Assembly: GCF_031457955.1 (NCBI RefSeq)
Contig: NZ_JAVDXN010000008.1
Span: forward strand, 1-64,000
From: Mixta sp031457955
GTDB lineage: Bacteria > Pseudomonadota > Gammaproteobacteria > Enterobacterales > Enterobacteriaceae
Reading direction: 5' to 3'
Length of the DNA: 64,000 bases
Under the pieces are notes generated by a model. It saw only the letters and a program-made list of their open reading frames with translations, made no database searches and was not told where the DNA came from. Positions 16,649-26,135 of this stretch are shown here, piece after piece; the stretch's first letter is position 1, and every line of letters begins with the position of its first letter. Position numbers and translations under genes: made by a program.

Positions 16649-18964
16649 TCAACTGATTATCCTGGCGCCAGACCGTTGCAGCCGGGCAGCGGCCGCATTC
16701 AGCATCTTTTGGTGTCCGGCGGCGGCGATTTGAGACTGCTGCCGTGCTGCCATCAGTGCAGGCCTGTTGTCCGCGGGCAGTATTGCTGACGAAGCCAATA
16801 GCTGTGTCTGATCATTTGCCAGATCTTTGACCCGGTGAACTTCCATTTTCTCCCCCCCGACCTCCCGCGTTTCAACCAGATACTCCACCCGGTTCGAGGT
16901 GGGTGCCGCCCCTACAACTTTGCCCTCCACCGAAATCAGCCGGAGCTGTTTGTTGGCAGTATCACCGCAGTAGATCATCCGGTAGCGGAAATATCCGCCC
17001 CACATCTCTCTGCCGCCCAGCGTGCTCTGCATAAACCAGGCCCGGGAGTCGTGGACCTGCTCATCATAAAACGCCAGCAGCTCCGCGCCCGGCAACGTGC
17101 GGACACCGGTACCTAACCGGTCAGTGAAGAGGCGGATAGAGTAATAGTCACCGTCGTCACGCATCTGCTGGTATTCGGCTTTCTCGTCATCACCGTTGAG
17201 CAGATACACCGGGGCTTTGGGGATAACGTCCAAAATAATCTGTATGGCCTTTTCCCCGGAACTGCCGTTGATATCCCGGTACCAGTTGCGGTAATCATGT
17301 TCAAATTCACGGGCCGCTTCACGCAGCTGGTATTGCGCATTGGTGGGATCGTAGTCCGGTATCCCCGGCGTGATAGTGTCCTGCCAGCCCGGCCGGTAGC
17401 AATCAACATCCTTTCGGGTGCGGAGAATTTTTGCCCGCCTGGCCTCGTAATCCTCTTTTTCTTTCTCAAGTTCAGCGGGCGACAACTGGGGTGCTCTGGC
17501 ATAAAACGGCTGGGTCAGCAGGCTATTGTGTGCATAGCGCCCGATACGCCAGGCGGTGATCCATGCCATCTGCCCGGCTACTGCGCTCTCCAGCACCCGT
17601 GGAAGCTGATACGGCCGGTAGCCCGATTCAGGGGAAGCGGCATCCCCGTCTCCGTCCGGCGTTACGTTCATTAGCGTCTGACGCCAGAGATTGAAGCGGG
17701 TGATTAATTTATTATCAATATCAAATTCAGTCATTGAATCACGCGACATTTTTCTCGAAGGTTGAATGTCTTTAATAAGTGGCGTAATCAAATCTGAACG
17801 AACCGTCAGCGGCGCCCCTGCCTCAAAAGCAGCCAGATAAAGATCGTGCAGAACAACCTGTGACAGCAGCTCCCCCATCCCGCCCCGGGATTTTCCCTGG
17901 TCGCCCGGCGGGTAGCCTCCCCCCACATCGGAGTGCATGCCCGGATACACCACTTCCAGCGTGTTCGCCGGGTAGCTGCCGTCCGGGCGGCGTACGGAAT
18001 CGAGCGGAAAACTGAGCCGCTGCTCGTGGGCGGCAATAAAATGGCGGCAGCAGCGGATAAGCCCCGGAAAGCGACGCTCATCCGGCAGCTGCTGAGTGCC
18101 GTCCGCCCAGCCCATATGCCCGGCGGCTCCCGGAGCGACGTGGGCTATTCCCACCGAAGCTACGGTATCCAGGATGCCGAGAAACTCAATACTCAGCGGT
18201 AAACCCAGCAGGCTCATCTCAGACTGATCCCCCTCCTGCGGCGCGGTAAACAGCCCGGTAAGCCAGTGAACAAAGGTGCGGGCCTCTGCCGCCCCACGGG
18301 AAAAACCGTAGATAAACAGCTTGATGGCGAGTAGATGCGGTCTGGCCTGTGTGACCTGCGCCTTTAAGGGGGCCAACAGCCTGTTAATCGTATTACGGCG
18401 GTTCACCTCGCCGGTTATCGGCCAGCGGGCGCGCATATCGGGCAGCAGTGCCCGGGCAACGCTATCATCCAGGCGCTGGTGCGTAGGGGTGATAGCGTAC
18501 ATCAGGGCATCGGCCAGACGCAGTAATCCCCAGTTGATGCGGTCTTCTCCCCCCGCAGCAAAGGCCAGTCCATCCAGACTGTAGTCAAATTCATTAATCT
18601 TAGGGAAAGGCGTCCCGACACCCGGGATGTAATAGGAAAAATATCCCTGTTGTTCTGCTGCTGTCGGATAGGCTGCATGAAAAAGTCTGGCAATATTCGT
18701 CGGATGAGGAGGACTGGCCACCTTTGTATCGTTCTCTTCGTTATTGCCGGTACCGTCAAAAAACAGGCTGATATGCAGGCTCTGGCTGCAGGTGAAACCG
18801 ACACGGCACTGCGCCTGCTGGCTCAGCTGCGCTTTAAAGTTTTCCGCTTCCTGAATTTGCTTTTTATAATTGGCGTTCACCTGGGTCGACGTAAGGGCAA
18901 GGCGTCCGCCTTTCGGAAAGACCGGTGGCGCCCAGCAGGGAAGTCCTGAGCTTACTGGGGACAT
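16649..18964 (-). CDS. tle1: T6SS phospholipase effector, Tle1 family (module B)
   Basis: A 771-residue Tle1/DUF2235 lipase paralogous to the one at 12027-14480. It carries SLFFDGTGNN-type residues 66-75, the nucleophile motif GFSRG with Ser222, LDTVASVG with Asp266, and YPGMHSDVGGGY with His344 and Asp346. The ATG at 18964 overlaps the upstream tli stop by 13 bp, the same geometry as in module A. The catalytic half is well conserved between the paralogues, while the N-terminal 60 residues and the C-terminal part diverge, which suggests different loading and immunity specificity. Confidence 0.9.
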   Translation of the reverse strand: MSPVSSGLPCWAPPVFPKGGRLALTSTQVNANYKKQIQEAENFKAQLSQQAQCRVGFTCSQSLHISLFFDGTGNNEENDTKVASPPHPTNIARLFHAAYPTAAEQQGYFSYYIPGVGTPFPKINEFDYSLDGLAFAAGGEDRINWGLLRLADALMYAITPTHQRLDDSVARALLPDMRARWPITGEVNRRNTINRLLAPLKAQVTQARPHLLAIKLFIYGFSRGAAEARTFVHWLTGLFTAPQEGDQSEMSLLGLPLSIEFLGILDTVASVGIAHVAPGAAGHMGWADGTQQLPDERRFPGLIRCCRHFIAAHEQRLSFPLDSVRRPDGSYPANTLEVVYPGMHSDVGGGYPPGDQGKSRGGMGELLSQVVLHDLYLAAFEAGAPLTVRSDLITPLIKDIQPSRKMSRDSMTEFDIDNKLITRFNLWRQTLMNVTPDGDGDAASPESGYRPYQLPRVLESAVAGQMAWITAWRIGRYAHNSLLTQPFYARAPQLSPAELEKEKEDYEARRAKILRTRKDVDCYRPGWQDTITPGIPDYDPTNAQYQLREAAREFEHDYRNWYRDINGSSGEKAIQIILDVIPKAPVYLLNGDDEKAEYQQMRDDGDYYSIRLFTDRLGTGVRTLPGAELLAFYDEQVHDSRAWFMQSTLGGREMWGGYFRYRMIYCGDTANKQLRLISVEGKVVGAAPTSNRVEYLVETREVGGEKMEVHRVKDLANDQTQLLASSAILPADNRPALMAARQQSQIAAAGHQKMLNAAAARLQRSGARIIS

Positions 18965-19446
18965 TGCGCAGGCTCCTTCATATTCAGCGGCTCTTTAATC
19001 GGGTAGTCGGGCGTGCCATACCCTTCACAGACCGTTGTGACCTTCACCTGATTGCAGGGCAGAAAATGCACCGTGATCCCGCAGCGTGATTTACCGTATT
19101 CCGGAATATCGACTATGGCGCTGTGTTTCTGGTAGCTGGCTTTGACTTCCTTTTCCCATTTTTTATATTTTTCTCTGTCCTGATATCCAGGAAATGGAGA
19201 AGCTGTGTCAGGGTCAACTTCCCACTCAATCCGCGCTTTCAGACCCGGGGTCCATTTCAGCGGCAGCAAAATGCAGCAACTATTACCTGTTAACCGTCCA
19301 CCATAACCGTTAACGGTAAAATGATTAACGCCCTGCCGGGTATGATTAAACCCGCGAATATCCCCCGCCGTATAATCACCACTTCCCGCCTGAGAACATC
19401 CTGACATCATCAGAATAACCAGAATGGTAAATATCCTTTTAAGCAT
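18952..19446 (-). CDS. Tle1 immunity lipoprotein (DUF3304-type), copy B2
   Basis: A 164-residue lipoprotein with signal ending MMSGC (Cys17, Ser +2). It follows AGGAGGATTAA and overlaps the module B tle1 by 13 bp, so it is the presumed cognate immunity protein. The region from about residue 60 to the end is identical to the neighbouring copy B1, while residues about 32-58 (here with HTRQGVNHFTVNGYGG) differ and are shorter by six residues. It belongs to the same family as the module A lipoproteins but is clearly diverged from them. Confidence 0.85.
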   Translation of the reverse strand: MLKRIFTILVILMMSGCSQAGSGDYTAGDIRGFNHTRQGVNHFTVNGYGGRLTGNSCCILLPLKWTPGLKARIEWEVDPDTASPFPGYQDREKYKKWEKEVKASYQKHSAIVDIPEYGKSRCGITVHFLPCNQVKVTTVCEGYGTPDYPIKEPLNMKEPAQCPQ

Positions 19447-19482
19447 TTAATCCTCCTGTCAGGTTTATATTCTGCGTCCGGA

Positions 19483-19995
19483 TTATTGCGGACATTGCGC
19501 AGGCTCCTTCATATTCAGCGGCTCTTTAATCGGGTAGTCGGGCGTGCCATACCCTTCACAGACCGTTGTGACCTTCACCTGATTGCAGGGCAGAAAATGC
19601 ACCGTAATACCGCAGCGTGATTTACCGTATTCTGGGATATCGACTATCGCGCTGTGTTTCTGGTAGCTGGCTTTGACTTCCTTTTCCCATTTTTTATATT
19701 TTTCTCTGTCCTGATATCCAGGAAATGGAGAAGCTGTGTCAGGGTCAACTTCCCACTCAATCCGCGCTTTCAGACCCGGCGTCCATTTCAGTGGCAGCAT
19801 TACGCAGCAATATCCTCCCCCTTCTCCATAGGCACTGATATTGGGTCCCCCGCGACCATTCACTTTTACATAATTAATTACGTTTGCCGTATGATTTATC
19901 CCGCGAATATCCCCCGCCGTATAATCACTACTTCCCGCCTGAGAACATCCTGACATCATCAGAATAACCAGAATGGTAAATATCCTTTTACGCAT
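19483..19995 (-). CDS. Tle1 immunity lipoprotein (DUF3304-type), copy B1
   Basis: A 170-residue lipoprotein (lipobox MSGC, Cys17) that follows TAGGAGGCG. It is a tandem duplicate of B2. The two share the signal peptide and the C-terminal 100 residues; the segment around 32-64 differs. Its stop region again overlaps an ATG (ATGTCCGC at the position where tle1 starts after copy B2), followed by a short dead frame, which looks like a decayed tle1 start. It lies 64 bp after the DUF4123 adaptor. Confidence 0.85.
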   Translation of the reverse strand: MRKRIFTILVILMMSGCSQAGSSDYTAGDIRGINHTANVINYVKVNGRGGPNISAYGEGGGYCCVMLPLKWTPGLKARIEWEVDPDTASPFPGYQDREKYKKWEKEVKASYQKHSAIVDIPEYGKSRCGITVHFLPCNQVKVTTVCEGYGTPDYPIKEPLNMKEPAQCPQ

Positions 19996-20059
19996 TAACG
20001 CCTCCTACCGCTGTTTATAGCGTTGCCCGACTTATTCAGGCAGATTGAAGATCGCTGAA

Positions 20060-20827
20060 CTATTTATATTGCTGAACATATTCACTAAGCTCCCCCCAGA
20101 ACGCTTCCCGACTGGCCGCCAGCGCAGCCTCAAAGCAATTTCGGAAAATGGTTTCCCGGGAAGAGCCTTCTCGATAAAGATTTCGGGCCAGAACCTCGGC
20201 ATCGCTAATACAGCCAATAGTTTCAATCTGCCGATCGGTTAATATCAGTTTTGCCGGTTCGGGTATAACCGTACTATCCGGCCCTATGCTTCCCTGCTTC
20301 CAAATATGACACCCGTCTCGATCCAGCCATCCCCAGTAAAAGGCAATACGAGTAAATAAAGCCTGCTGTTCTTCAGACAGCACATGGCTGAATAGCTCAG
20401 GAAAGATCCGGCTATCGTAAAAACGAAAAATTCCGGTTTGATTTCCCCATTCAAACTGAGATATCGCTAAAAGCTGGTTTTTCATTTCGTTGAATGCCAG
20501 AGGGCTGAGCGCCAGCATCAAACGAGCTCCCCCTCCCCAGTAGCGCATCAGATCGGCCAGAAACATCTTATGCCGCCATTCTGACCAGCAGAAACGAGCC
20601 ACAAACGCCCCTTCGTCCTTCAGGCCTTCCTCCGGCATCTCCTCAAACAAAGAGGCATATCGGATTTCGGGAGTCAGATGGCAGAACATATCCCTGCCAG
20701 TACGATCCGTACCCGCCAGATTAATAATGAGATCGATATAATCGAGACTGGCATTCAGACTTAAGAACTCTGCTTGCTCAAGCCATTGCTCCGCGACAGC
20801 AGCGGGAACGCTCTGTAAGTTATCCAC
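20060..20827 (-). CDS. DUF4123 T6SS effector adaptor (module B)
   Basis: A 255-residue DUF4123 adaptor, expected to tether the module B lipase to the VgrG encoded directly upstream. The conserved FYDSRIFPELFSHVLSEEQQ segment is at about residues 140-160. It starts with GTG at 20827 inside the vgrG stop (GTGGATAA), an 8-bp overlap, so synthesis is coupled to VgrG. It is paralogous to the adaptor at 15670-16422. Confidence 0.88.
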   Translation of the reverse strand: MDNLQSVPAAVAEQWLEQAEFLSLNASLDYIDLIINLAGTDRTGRDMFCHLTPEIRYASLFEEMPEEGLKDEGAFVARFCWSEWRHKMFLADLMRYWGGGARLMLALSPLAFNEMKNQLLAISQFEWGNQTGIFRFYDSRIFPELFSHVLSEEQQALFTRIAFYWGWLDRDGCHIWKQGSIGPDSTVIPEPAKLILTDRQIETIGCISDAEVLARNLYREGSSRETIFRNCFEAALAASREAFWGELSEYVQQYK

Positions 20828-23195
20828 GTAACACTACCCCCATCGCCTCTTCCTGCGCTTTTTTTAGGCACTCTTTACATACTGACGATGGCAGCTCCGG
20901 CAAGGGAAATTCTTCGCTGGCTGGCCCCTGCAGGTTATGCTGACCTTTCAGACTCAATAAACCCGGACTGTGAATTTCAATTTCGCCCTGCGGCGTAAGG
21001 CGGATATAGGCTCCGCCACAGCCAATGGTGATGCCATTTTTCGCGGTGAGCTGTAGATGCCCCTGTGTTGACTGGACGGTGACATCCTTAAGTGAGGTCA
21101 GCGAAAGAACATCAGCATGCGACTCAATCTCCAGCGGGCCTCTGGCAGATATCAGCCGCATCCCCTCCTGCTGAGCAAGGATTGAGACAGCTTGGCTTGC
21201 GTTCAATGAATAGCGCTGTGCCGCGCTGATATTCACTTCCCCCAGGCTCTGTAAGTACAGCCCTTTCCCGCTGTGCATCAGGGCTGTTTCCGGCGTAACG
21301 GCGGCAATACCTTTCGGTGCAGACAGCAGCAACGCAGGTGCTTTAAGCTCGCCAGCGCTGGCAACAAATTCTCTTAGTGGCTCAGCATCCGGGGCAACAT
21401 TGTGGTGAGTCTGCGTAATCGTTCCCCATCCGAGCACCTGATTTACTGCCCCTTTAAGCAGACTGATCGCTGGCTGCATCTCCAGCGCCTGGCCCTGTGC
21501 TTTCGCCTGGCCATCTGCGCTGATAAACAGCCCTTTCTGTGCCCGGATAGCCCCCCAGCTGTCGGTTCTGAGCTCAAAACCCTCACCGCGCTTCTGCTTT
21601 TCGCTGTCGACAAGATGCCCGAGGTTCAGCTGACTCTTGCCGCCGTACTCCGTGCTGACCTTGATATGCTCTTTTCCGCGCTCATCGTCGAGGCGGATTT
21701 TATTGTTCGCGGGGGTGCGCAGGACGTTACGTTTGTAGTTGCGAATGGTGACGTGGTCGCCGTGCGCCGAGTCATGCAGCACGCCTGCGATGTACGGTCT
21801 GTCCGGGTTACCGTCCTCAAAACCAATCGCCACTTCGGTGCCCGCCAGCAGCGGCAGGTGCAGGCCGTAAGTGTCTCCCGCGTACGGGCGGGACTGACGC
21901 ACCCACAGGCTCTCGAACCCGCTCTCCCGGTTATCACGGTCAAACAGCATGCTGACGCGGTAGCGGCCCTCTTTATCGATATGTCCGTAGGTGTCATTTT
22001 CAGTGGTGCTGGTGACGCGTGCCGGTAAGGTGCCGGCCATCACCGGGCGTGGGCCTGGCTCAGGGCGGAAGCAAAAATCCGGGCTGTCCGGGATCCCGAC
22101 AAACCTGACGCCGAAGTCTTCATCACGCCGCGCATGGCTGTGCATCGCCGTGATGACCACGCCGTGGGCAAACACCTCTGCCACTTCGTAACCGCCGGTG
22201 ACCTTCAGCCGCATACCCGGAGAGAGCGTCGGGCAGCCGGTGATGGCACGGATCTGCGTCTGGCCATTCAGGTAGCGCTCATGACGAATACGGGCGTAAA
22301 ACGCGCCGGACTCCGCTGCCGGATGACGATCATGGGTATTACCCGCCGTCAGGTAGTTATCGGCCCAGTGATAGGCCTCTCCGTAGGTGGTGGCATCCCC
22401 GCGGGTCGCGTCCACCCGGGTGTTCATCTCCTCCGTGGCCTGACGGTAGTTATAATCGCGGGTGCTGACCTGCTTCTGCACCACGTTATGATGGCTCTCC
22501 ATCCCCCACACCGCGTCCACACCGTCCGAATGCTGCCCTGACGGCGGAACAGACGGCAGCGTCGGCCCCTTCTCATACCCCTGCTGACCGTCGCAGAACG
22601 CCACCACGTCAATGTTCAGGCGCGTATCGGTGGTAAAACGGAACCAGATACCGACCTCACCCAGCAGACGGGTAATAAAGTGCAGGTCGTCCTCGCCGTA
22701 CTGCATCACCTGCTCTCTGCGCGGGTACTCACGACTCAGCGAGAACAGAAAATCCTGGCCGCGCAGGTTGTGGCGCTCGCGCAGGATCTTTTCGACAATC
22801 TGCGGAACCGTCATGTCCTGGTAAATGGCGTTCTGGTGCGAACGGTCAAGCAGCGCCAGGCGTGGCTGAAGCGTCAGGGCGTAATGGGTTTCATCCTTTG
22901 AGGTGCTAAGGCGTTCAAAGCCGCTCACCACCCCCTGAAGGATACGCACGACCTGCTGCATTCTGATGCCGTAACCCTGGTCAACCGGAGCCTGCAGCGT
23001 CAGGGAGGCGGCTTTCATCAGCATCATCTCTTTGCTGATGACATGGTCAGAGCTTGTGAATTCAATACGGTAGCTGAACGGCGTGCTCAGGGCTTCATCG
23101 CCTTCAAATGCCAACACATCGAGCTCTGCGTCGCACCCCTTCACCGCAAGCCGGTGATGGTTGTGGCTGAATCTTATCGGCAGGCTGATACTCAT
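20820..23195 (-). CDS. vgrG: T6SS spike protein VgrG (TssI)
   Basis: A 791-residue VgrG with the gp27-like N-terminal part, the gp5-like OB fold around residues 400-470 (including PVMAGTLPARV and GYGHIDKEGRYRVSM-like segments), a DUF2345 beta-helix region (about 520-740), and a short C-terminal tail rich in Cys, Lys and Glu (SVCKECLKKAQEEA). It forms the trimeric puncturing spike. The tail is where DUF4123 adaptors bind in other systems. ATG overlaps the clpV stop (ATGA). It is the only complete vgrG in the window, so both cargo modules probably depend on it unless other copies exist elsewhere. Confidence 0.95.
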   Translation of the reverse strand: MSISLPIRFSHNHHRLAVKGCDAELDVLAFEGDEALSTPFSYRIEFTSSDHVISKEMMLMKAASLTLQAPVDQGYGIRMQQVVRILQGVVSGFERLSTSKDETHYALTLQPRLALLDRSHQNAIYQDMTVPQIVEKILRERHNLRGQDFLFSLSREYPRREQVMQYGEDDLHFITRLLGEVGIWFRFTTDTRLNIDVVAFCDGQQGYEKGPTLPSVPPSGQHSDGVDAVWGMESHHNVVQKQVSTRDYNYRQATEEMNTRVDATRGDATTYGEAYHWADNYLTAGNTHDRHPAAESGAFYARIRHERYLNGQTQIRAITGCPTLSPGMRLKVTGGYEVAEVFAHGVVITAMHSHARRDEDFGVRFVGIPDSPDFCFRPEPGPRPVMAGTLPARVTSTTENDTYGHIDKEGRYRVSMLFDRDNRESGFESLWVRQSRPYAGDTYGLHLPLLAGTEVAIGFEDGNPDRPYIAGVLHDSAHGDHVTIRNYKRNVLRTPANNKIRLDDERGKEHIKVSTEYGGKSQLNLGHLVDSEKQKRGEGFELRTDSWGAIRAQKGLFISADGQAKAQGQALEMQPAISLLKGAVNQVLGWGTITQTHHNVAPDAEPLREFVASAGELKAPALLLSAPKGIAAVTPETALMHSGKGLYLQSLGEVNISAAQRYSLNASQAVSILAQQEGMRLISARGPLEIESHADVLSLTSLKDVTVQSTQGHLQLTAKNGITIGCGGAYIRLTPQGEIEIHSPGLLSLKGQHNLQGPASEEFPLPELPSSVCKECLKKAQEEAMGVVLRG

Positions 23196-25843
23196 GCGTG
23201 CACTCCTTGTATATGGTCAAACGTCAGCCCGATACCCTCTTCCTCACTCCAGCTAAGGCATAGCGACTGTGGTCTCTGTTTAACAGCCATGTGGGTCAGC
23301 AGCTGCTGGCTCAGCACCGGCAGAATCTGTTGATTCAGCAGGCTGTCGACGTTACGCGCTCCGGTGTCCGGCAGCAGACAGGCGGCGGTCAGCGCGTCAT
23401 ACAGGCTCTCCTCGATCTGCGTGGTTAGGCCGTAGTGGCGATATAAACGCTTGCGGACCTGTAACAGCTTTATCTCCACAATGGTGCGCATTGCAGCTTC
23501 CGCCAGCGGGCGGTAAATCACGGTCTGGAAGCGGGCCAGCAGCGCAGGCTGGAAGTGATCACGCAGGATCGGGCGCAGCAGTTCGTGTAGATCGCCTTCG
23601 GTAGCGTCCGGCTGCTTATTGAGCAGTTGCATGATGTGGTCGCTGCCGAGGTTCGAGGTCATCAGAATAACGGTGTTACGGAAGTCGATTTCACGCCCTT
23701 CGCCGTCGCGCATAAAGCCGCGATCGAACACCTGATAGAACAGGTTCATCACGTCACGGTGGGCTTTTTCCACTTCATCAAGTAATACAACGCTGTACGG
23801 GCGCTTGCGCACGGCTTCGGTAAGGATCCCGCCCTGGCCATAGCCGACGTAACCCGGAGGGGAACCTTTCAGCTGAGAAACGGTGTGTGGCTCCTGGTAT
23901 TCGGAGAGGTTGATGGTAATCAGCGATTTTTCACCGCCATACAGCACATCGGCCAGCGCCAGCGCGGTTTCGGTCTTGCCGACGCCGCTTGGGCCAACCA
24001 GCAGGAACACGCCCTGCGGACCGTTCTCTGCCGTGAGGCCGGTCTTCGCCGCGCGCAGGCGCTGGGCGATAGCCGCCAGGGAAGCATCCTGGCCGACCAC
24101 GCGTTTGCCGATTTCATATTCCAGGGTCAGCAGTTCGGTCTGTTCGTCTTTCATCAGGGAAGACAGCGGCACGCCGGTCCAGTCGGCGATCACGTTCGCG
24201 ACCGTGCGGGTGTCCACGTCCACCTGAATCAGCGCATCGCCCTGCTGTGCCTGCGCCAGCTGCTGTTGCAGGTCGGAAATTTCGGTCCGCTGGCTGATGT
24301 CCTGTCGGCTGGTCATCAGCTGCTGTGCCAGCGCCTTTTCATTGCGGAAACGACCTTCCTGCTCCTCAATACGCGCATCCAGTTCAGCCCGCTGCTGCTC
24401 AATCACGCGCAGGCGGTCATCATGACGGTTACTGCCTGCCGCAATATCTTCCAGCAGCGCCTGCTCTTCCAGCGCCAGCGCCGTCAGTTGTGCTTTCAGG
24501 CGCACTATTGCTTCCGGGGTGGTATCAAGGCTCATGCGCACGCGCGCGCTCGCGGTATCCAGCAGGTCAACGGCCTTGTCCGGCAGCTGACGTCCGGTCA
24601 GGTAGCGGCGGGAAAGCGTGACGGCTGCGCGTACCGCATCGTCGGTGATATGCACATTATGGTGTTCGGCGTAACGGGATTTCAGACCCCTGAGCATCAG
24701 ACAGGCGGTGTCGTCGTCCGGCTCGTCAACGTTAACCATCTGGAAGCGGCGCTCCAGTGCAGCATCGCGTTCAAAGTACTGCTTGAACTCGCTCCAGGTG
24801 GTGGCGGCAATGGTGCGCAGTTCGCCGCGGGCCAGCGCAGGTTTCAGCAGGTTAGCGGCATCCGCGCCTCCCGCCTGGTTGCCCGCGCCGATGATGGTGT
24901 GGGCTTCATCAATAAACAGCAGCATCGGCACTGGGGACTGCTGCACCGCATCAATCACGTTTTTCAGACGCTGTTCGAACTCGCCTTTCACGCCCGCCCC
25001 TGCCTGCAACAGGCCGAGGTCAAGGGTGCGCAGGATGACCGGCCTGAGGGATTCCGGCACGTTGCCTTCAACAATACGCAGCGCCAGTCCTTCTACCAAG
25101 GCGGTTTTACCCACGCCCGGTTCACCGACCAGGATCGGGTTGTTTTTACGACGGCGGGAGAGAATATCCACCATCTGACGGATTTCGGTGTCACGACCAA
25201 ACACCGGATCGATTTTGCCTTCCTTCGCTTTTGCGGTGACGTCCAGGGTGAACTTGTCCAGTGCGTTTTGCAGCGCCGGATGCAGCTCGCCTTCTTTCAC
25301 TTCTACGCCAGCCGGGCGGCCGATTATTTCCACCTCCCCGCCGTGCTGCGCCAGCTCCGCTTCCTGCTGAACGTCCGGACGTTCGTCCGACTGCGCATCG
25401 AGCAGCGGTCGCAGACGCGCAAGCTGACTCTGACCGAGCGTCAACAGCGGCCACAGACCGTCGCAGCGCGCCAGTTTAGGTTTCTCCACCAGCGCCATCA
25501 GCAGATGCTGACTGCGGATAGGTTCTTCGCTGTTAAGCGAGGCAACCAGCCAGGCTTCCTGCAACAGGGCCTGGAGACTGTCCGACAGCTGCGGACGGCG
25601 GCGTACTGAGCGCGGAAGCCGGTCGAGCCAGGCCAGCAAATCCTGCCACAGCGCATCCATATCCCACTCGTAGCGGCGGGCCAGCACCGTCAGGTCACCT
25701 TCCCCCTGTTCGAGCAGCTTCAGCAACCAGTGCTCCGGCAAAATTTCCGCATGGGCACGGGTCTGGCACAGGGAAGCCGCGCCTTCCAGCGCACGGGCAC
25801 AGTAAGGGTTCAGGCGTCGTAACAGGATGGCTGGATTTTCCAT
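23192..25843 (-). CDS. clpV: T6SS sheath-recycling ATPase ClpV (TssH)
   Basis: An 883-residue Hsp100/Clp AAA+ protein that disassembles contracted TssBC sheaths. It has an N domain, Walker A GEPGVGKT at about residues 240-247, Walker B FIDEAH at 310-315, a coiled-coil middle region, and a second AAA+ domain with GPSGVGKT at 617-624 and LLDEVEKAH near 688. The start MENPAILL at 25843 is chosen over the longer frame because of the AGAGAGAG upstream and family N termini. It is separated from hcp by 292 bp containing an intrinsic terminator, the largest gap within the locus. Confidence 0.96.
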   Translation of the reverse strand: MENPAILLRRLNPYCARALEGAASLCQTRAHAEILPEHWLLKLLEQGEGDLTVLARRYEWDMDALWQDLLAWLDRLPRSVRRRPQLSDSLQALLQEAWLVASLNSEEPIRSQHLLMALVEKPKLARCDGLWPLLTLGQSQLARLRPLLDAQSDERPDVQQEAELAQHGGEVEIIGRPAGVEVKEGELHPALQNALDKFTLDVTAKAKEGKIDPVFGRDTEIRQMVDILSRRRKNNPILVGEPGVGKTALVEGLALRIVEGNVPESLRPVILRTLDLGLLQAGAGVKGEFEQRLKNVIDAVQQSPVPMLLFIDEAHTIIGAGNQAGGADAANLLKPALARGELRTIAATTWSEFKQYFERDAALERRFQMVNVDEPDDDTACLMLRGLKSRYAEHHNVHITDDAVRAAVTLSRRYLTGRQLPDKAVDLLDTASARVRMSLDTTPEAIVRLKAQLTALALEEQALLEDIAAGSNRHDDRLRVIEQQRAELDARIEEQEGRFRNEKALAQQLMTSRQDISQRTEISDLQQQLAQAQQGDALIQVDVDTRTVANVIADWTGVPLSSLMKDEQTELLTLEYEIGKRVVGQDASLAAIAQRLRAAKTGLTAENGPQGVFLLVGPSGVGKTETALALADVLYGGEKSLITINLSEYQEPHTVSQLKGSPPGYVGYGQGGILTEAVRKRPYSVVLLDEVEKAHRDVMNLFYQVFDRGFMRDGEGREIDFRNTVILMTSNLGSDHIMQLLNKQPDATEGDLHELLRPILRDHFQPALLARFQTVIYRPLAEAAMRTIVEIKLLQVRKRLYRHYGLTTQIEESLYDALTAACLLPDTGARNVDSLLNQQILPVLSQQLLTHMAVKQRPQSLCLSWSEEEGIGLTFDHIQGVHA

Positions 25844-25977
25844 GAATCTCTCTCTTTGTCGGTTCCTGGACACGCTACCGCCCATCGCTGTTTCCCGTGA
25901 AGGGGACCAAAGCGCATACGGTCAGGCTGGCAGTTTGTGGGTTTCTTTGCTGAAAGCCCGTCACGCGGACGTTCAGC

Positions 25978-26004
25978 AAAAAACGGGCAAAAATTACTGC
26001 CCGT
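25978..26004 (-). terminator. Intrinsic terminator between hcp and clpV
   Basis: On the minus strand ACGGGCA pairs with TGCCCGT across an 8-base loop, directly followed by a run of six T. This is a standard Rho-independent terminator placed after hcp. It would let hcp be made in excess over clpV, vgrG and the downstream genes, or implies a second promoter before clpV. Confidence 0.8.
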
Positions 26005-26056
26005 CGGCCGTTGCTCTGAATAGTTCGCGTTGAAGCAAGGCGGCAAGGTCGCGAAT

Positions 26057-26088
26057 CCCCGGGAGCATAGATAACTATGTGACCGGGG
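26057..26088. repeat. Imperfect palindrome downstream of hcp
   Basis: CCCCGG and CCGGGG, with inner arms CATAG and CTATG around ATAA, form a 32-bp hairpin-capable element 48 bp after the hcp stop. Elements of this look recur between genes in enterobacterial genomes; whether this is a member of a dispersed family is a recollection, not something shown here. It could protect the 3' end of hcp mRNA. Confidence 0.55.
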
Positions 26089-26135
26089 CGAACGAACGCA
26101 GCCAACGCCGCTACGGCGCGAAATATGACGAGCAA

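Noticed and set aside
23885..25609. 574-codon open frame on the plus strand
   Set aside because: It lies wholly antisense to clpV, has no family resemblance and reflects the GC-rich codon pattern of the real gene.
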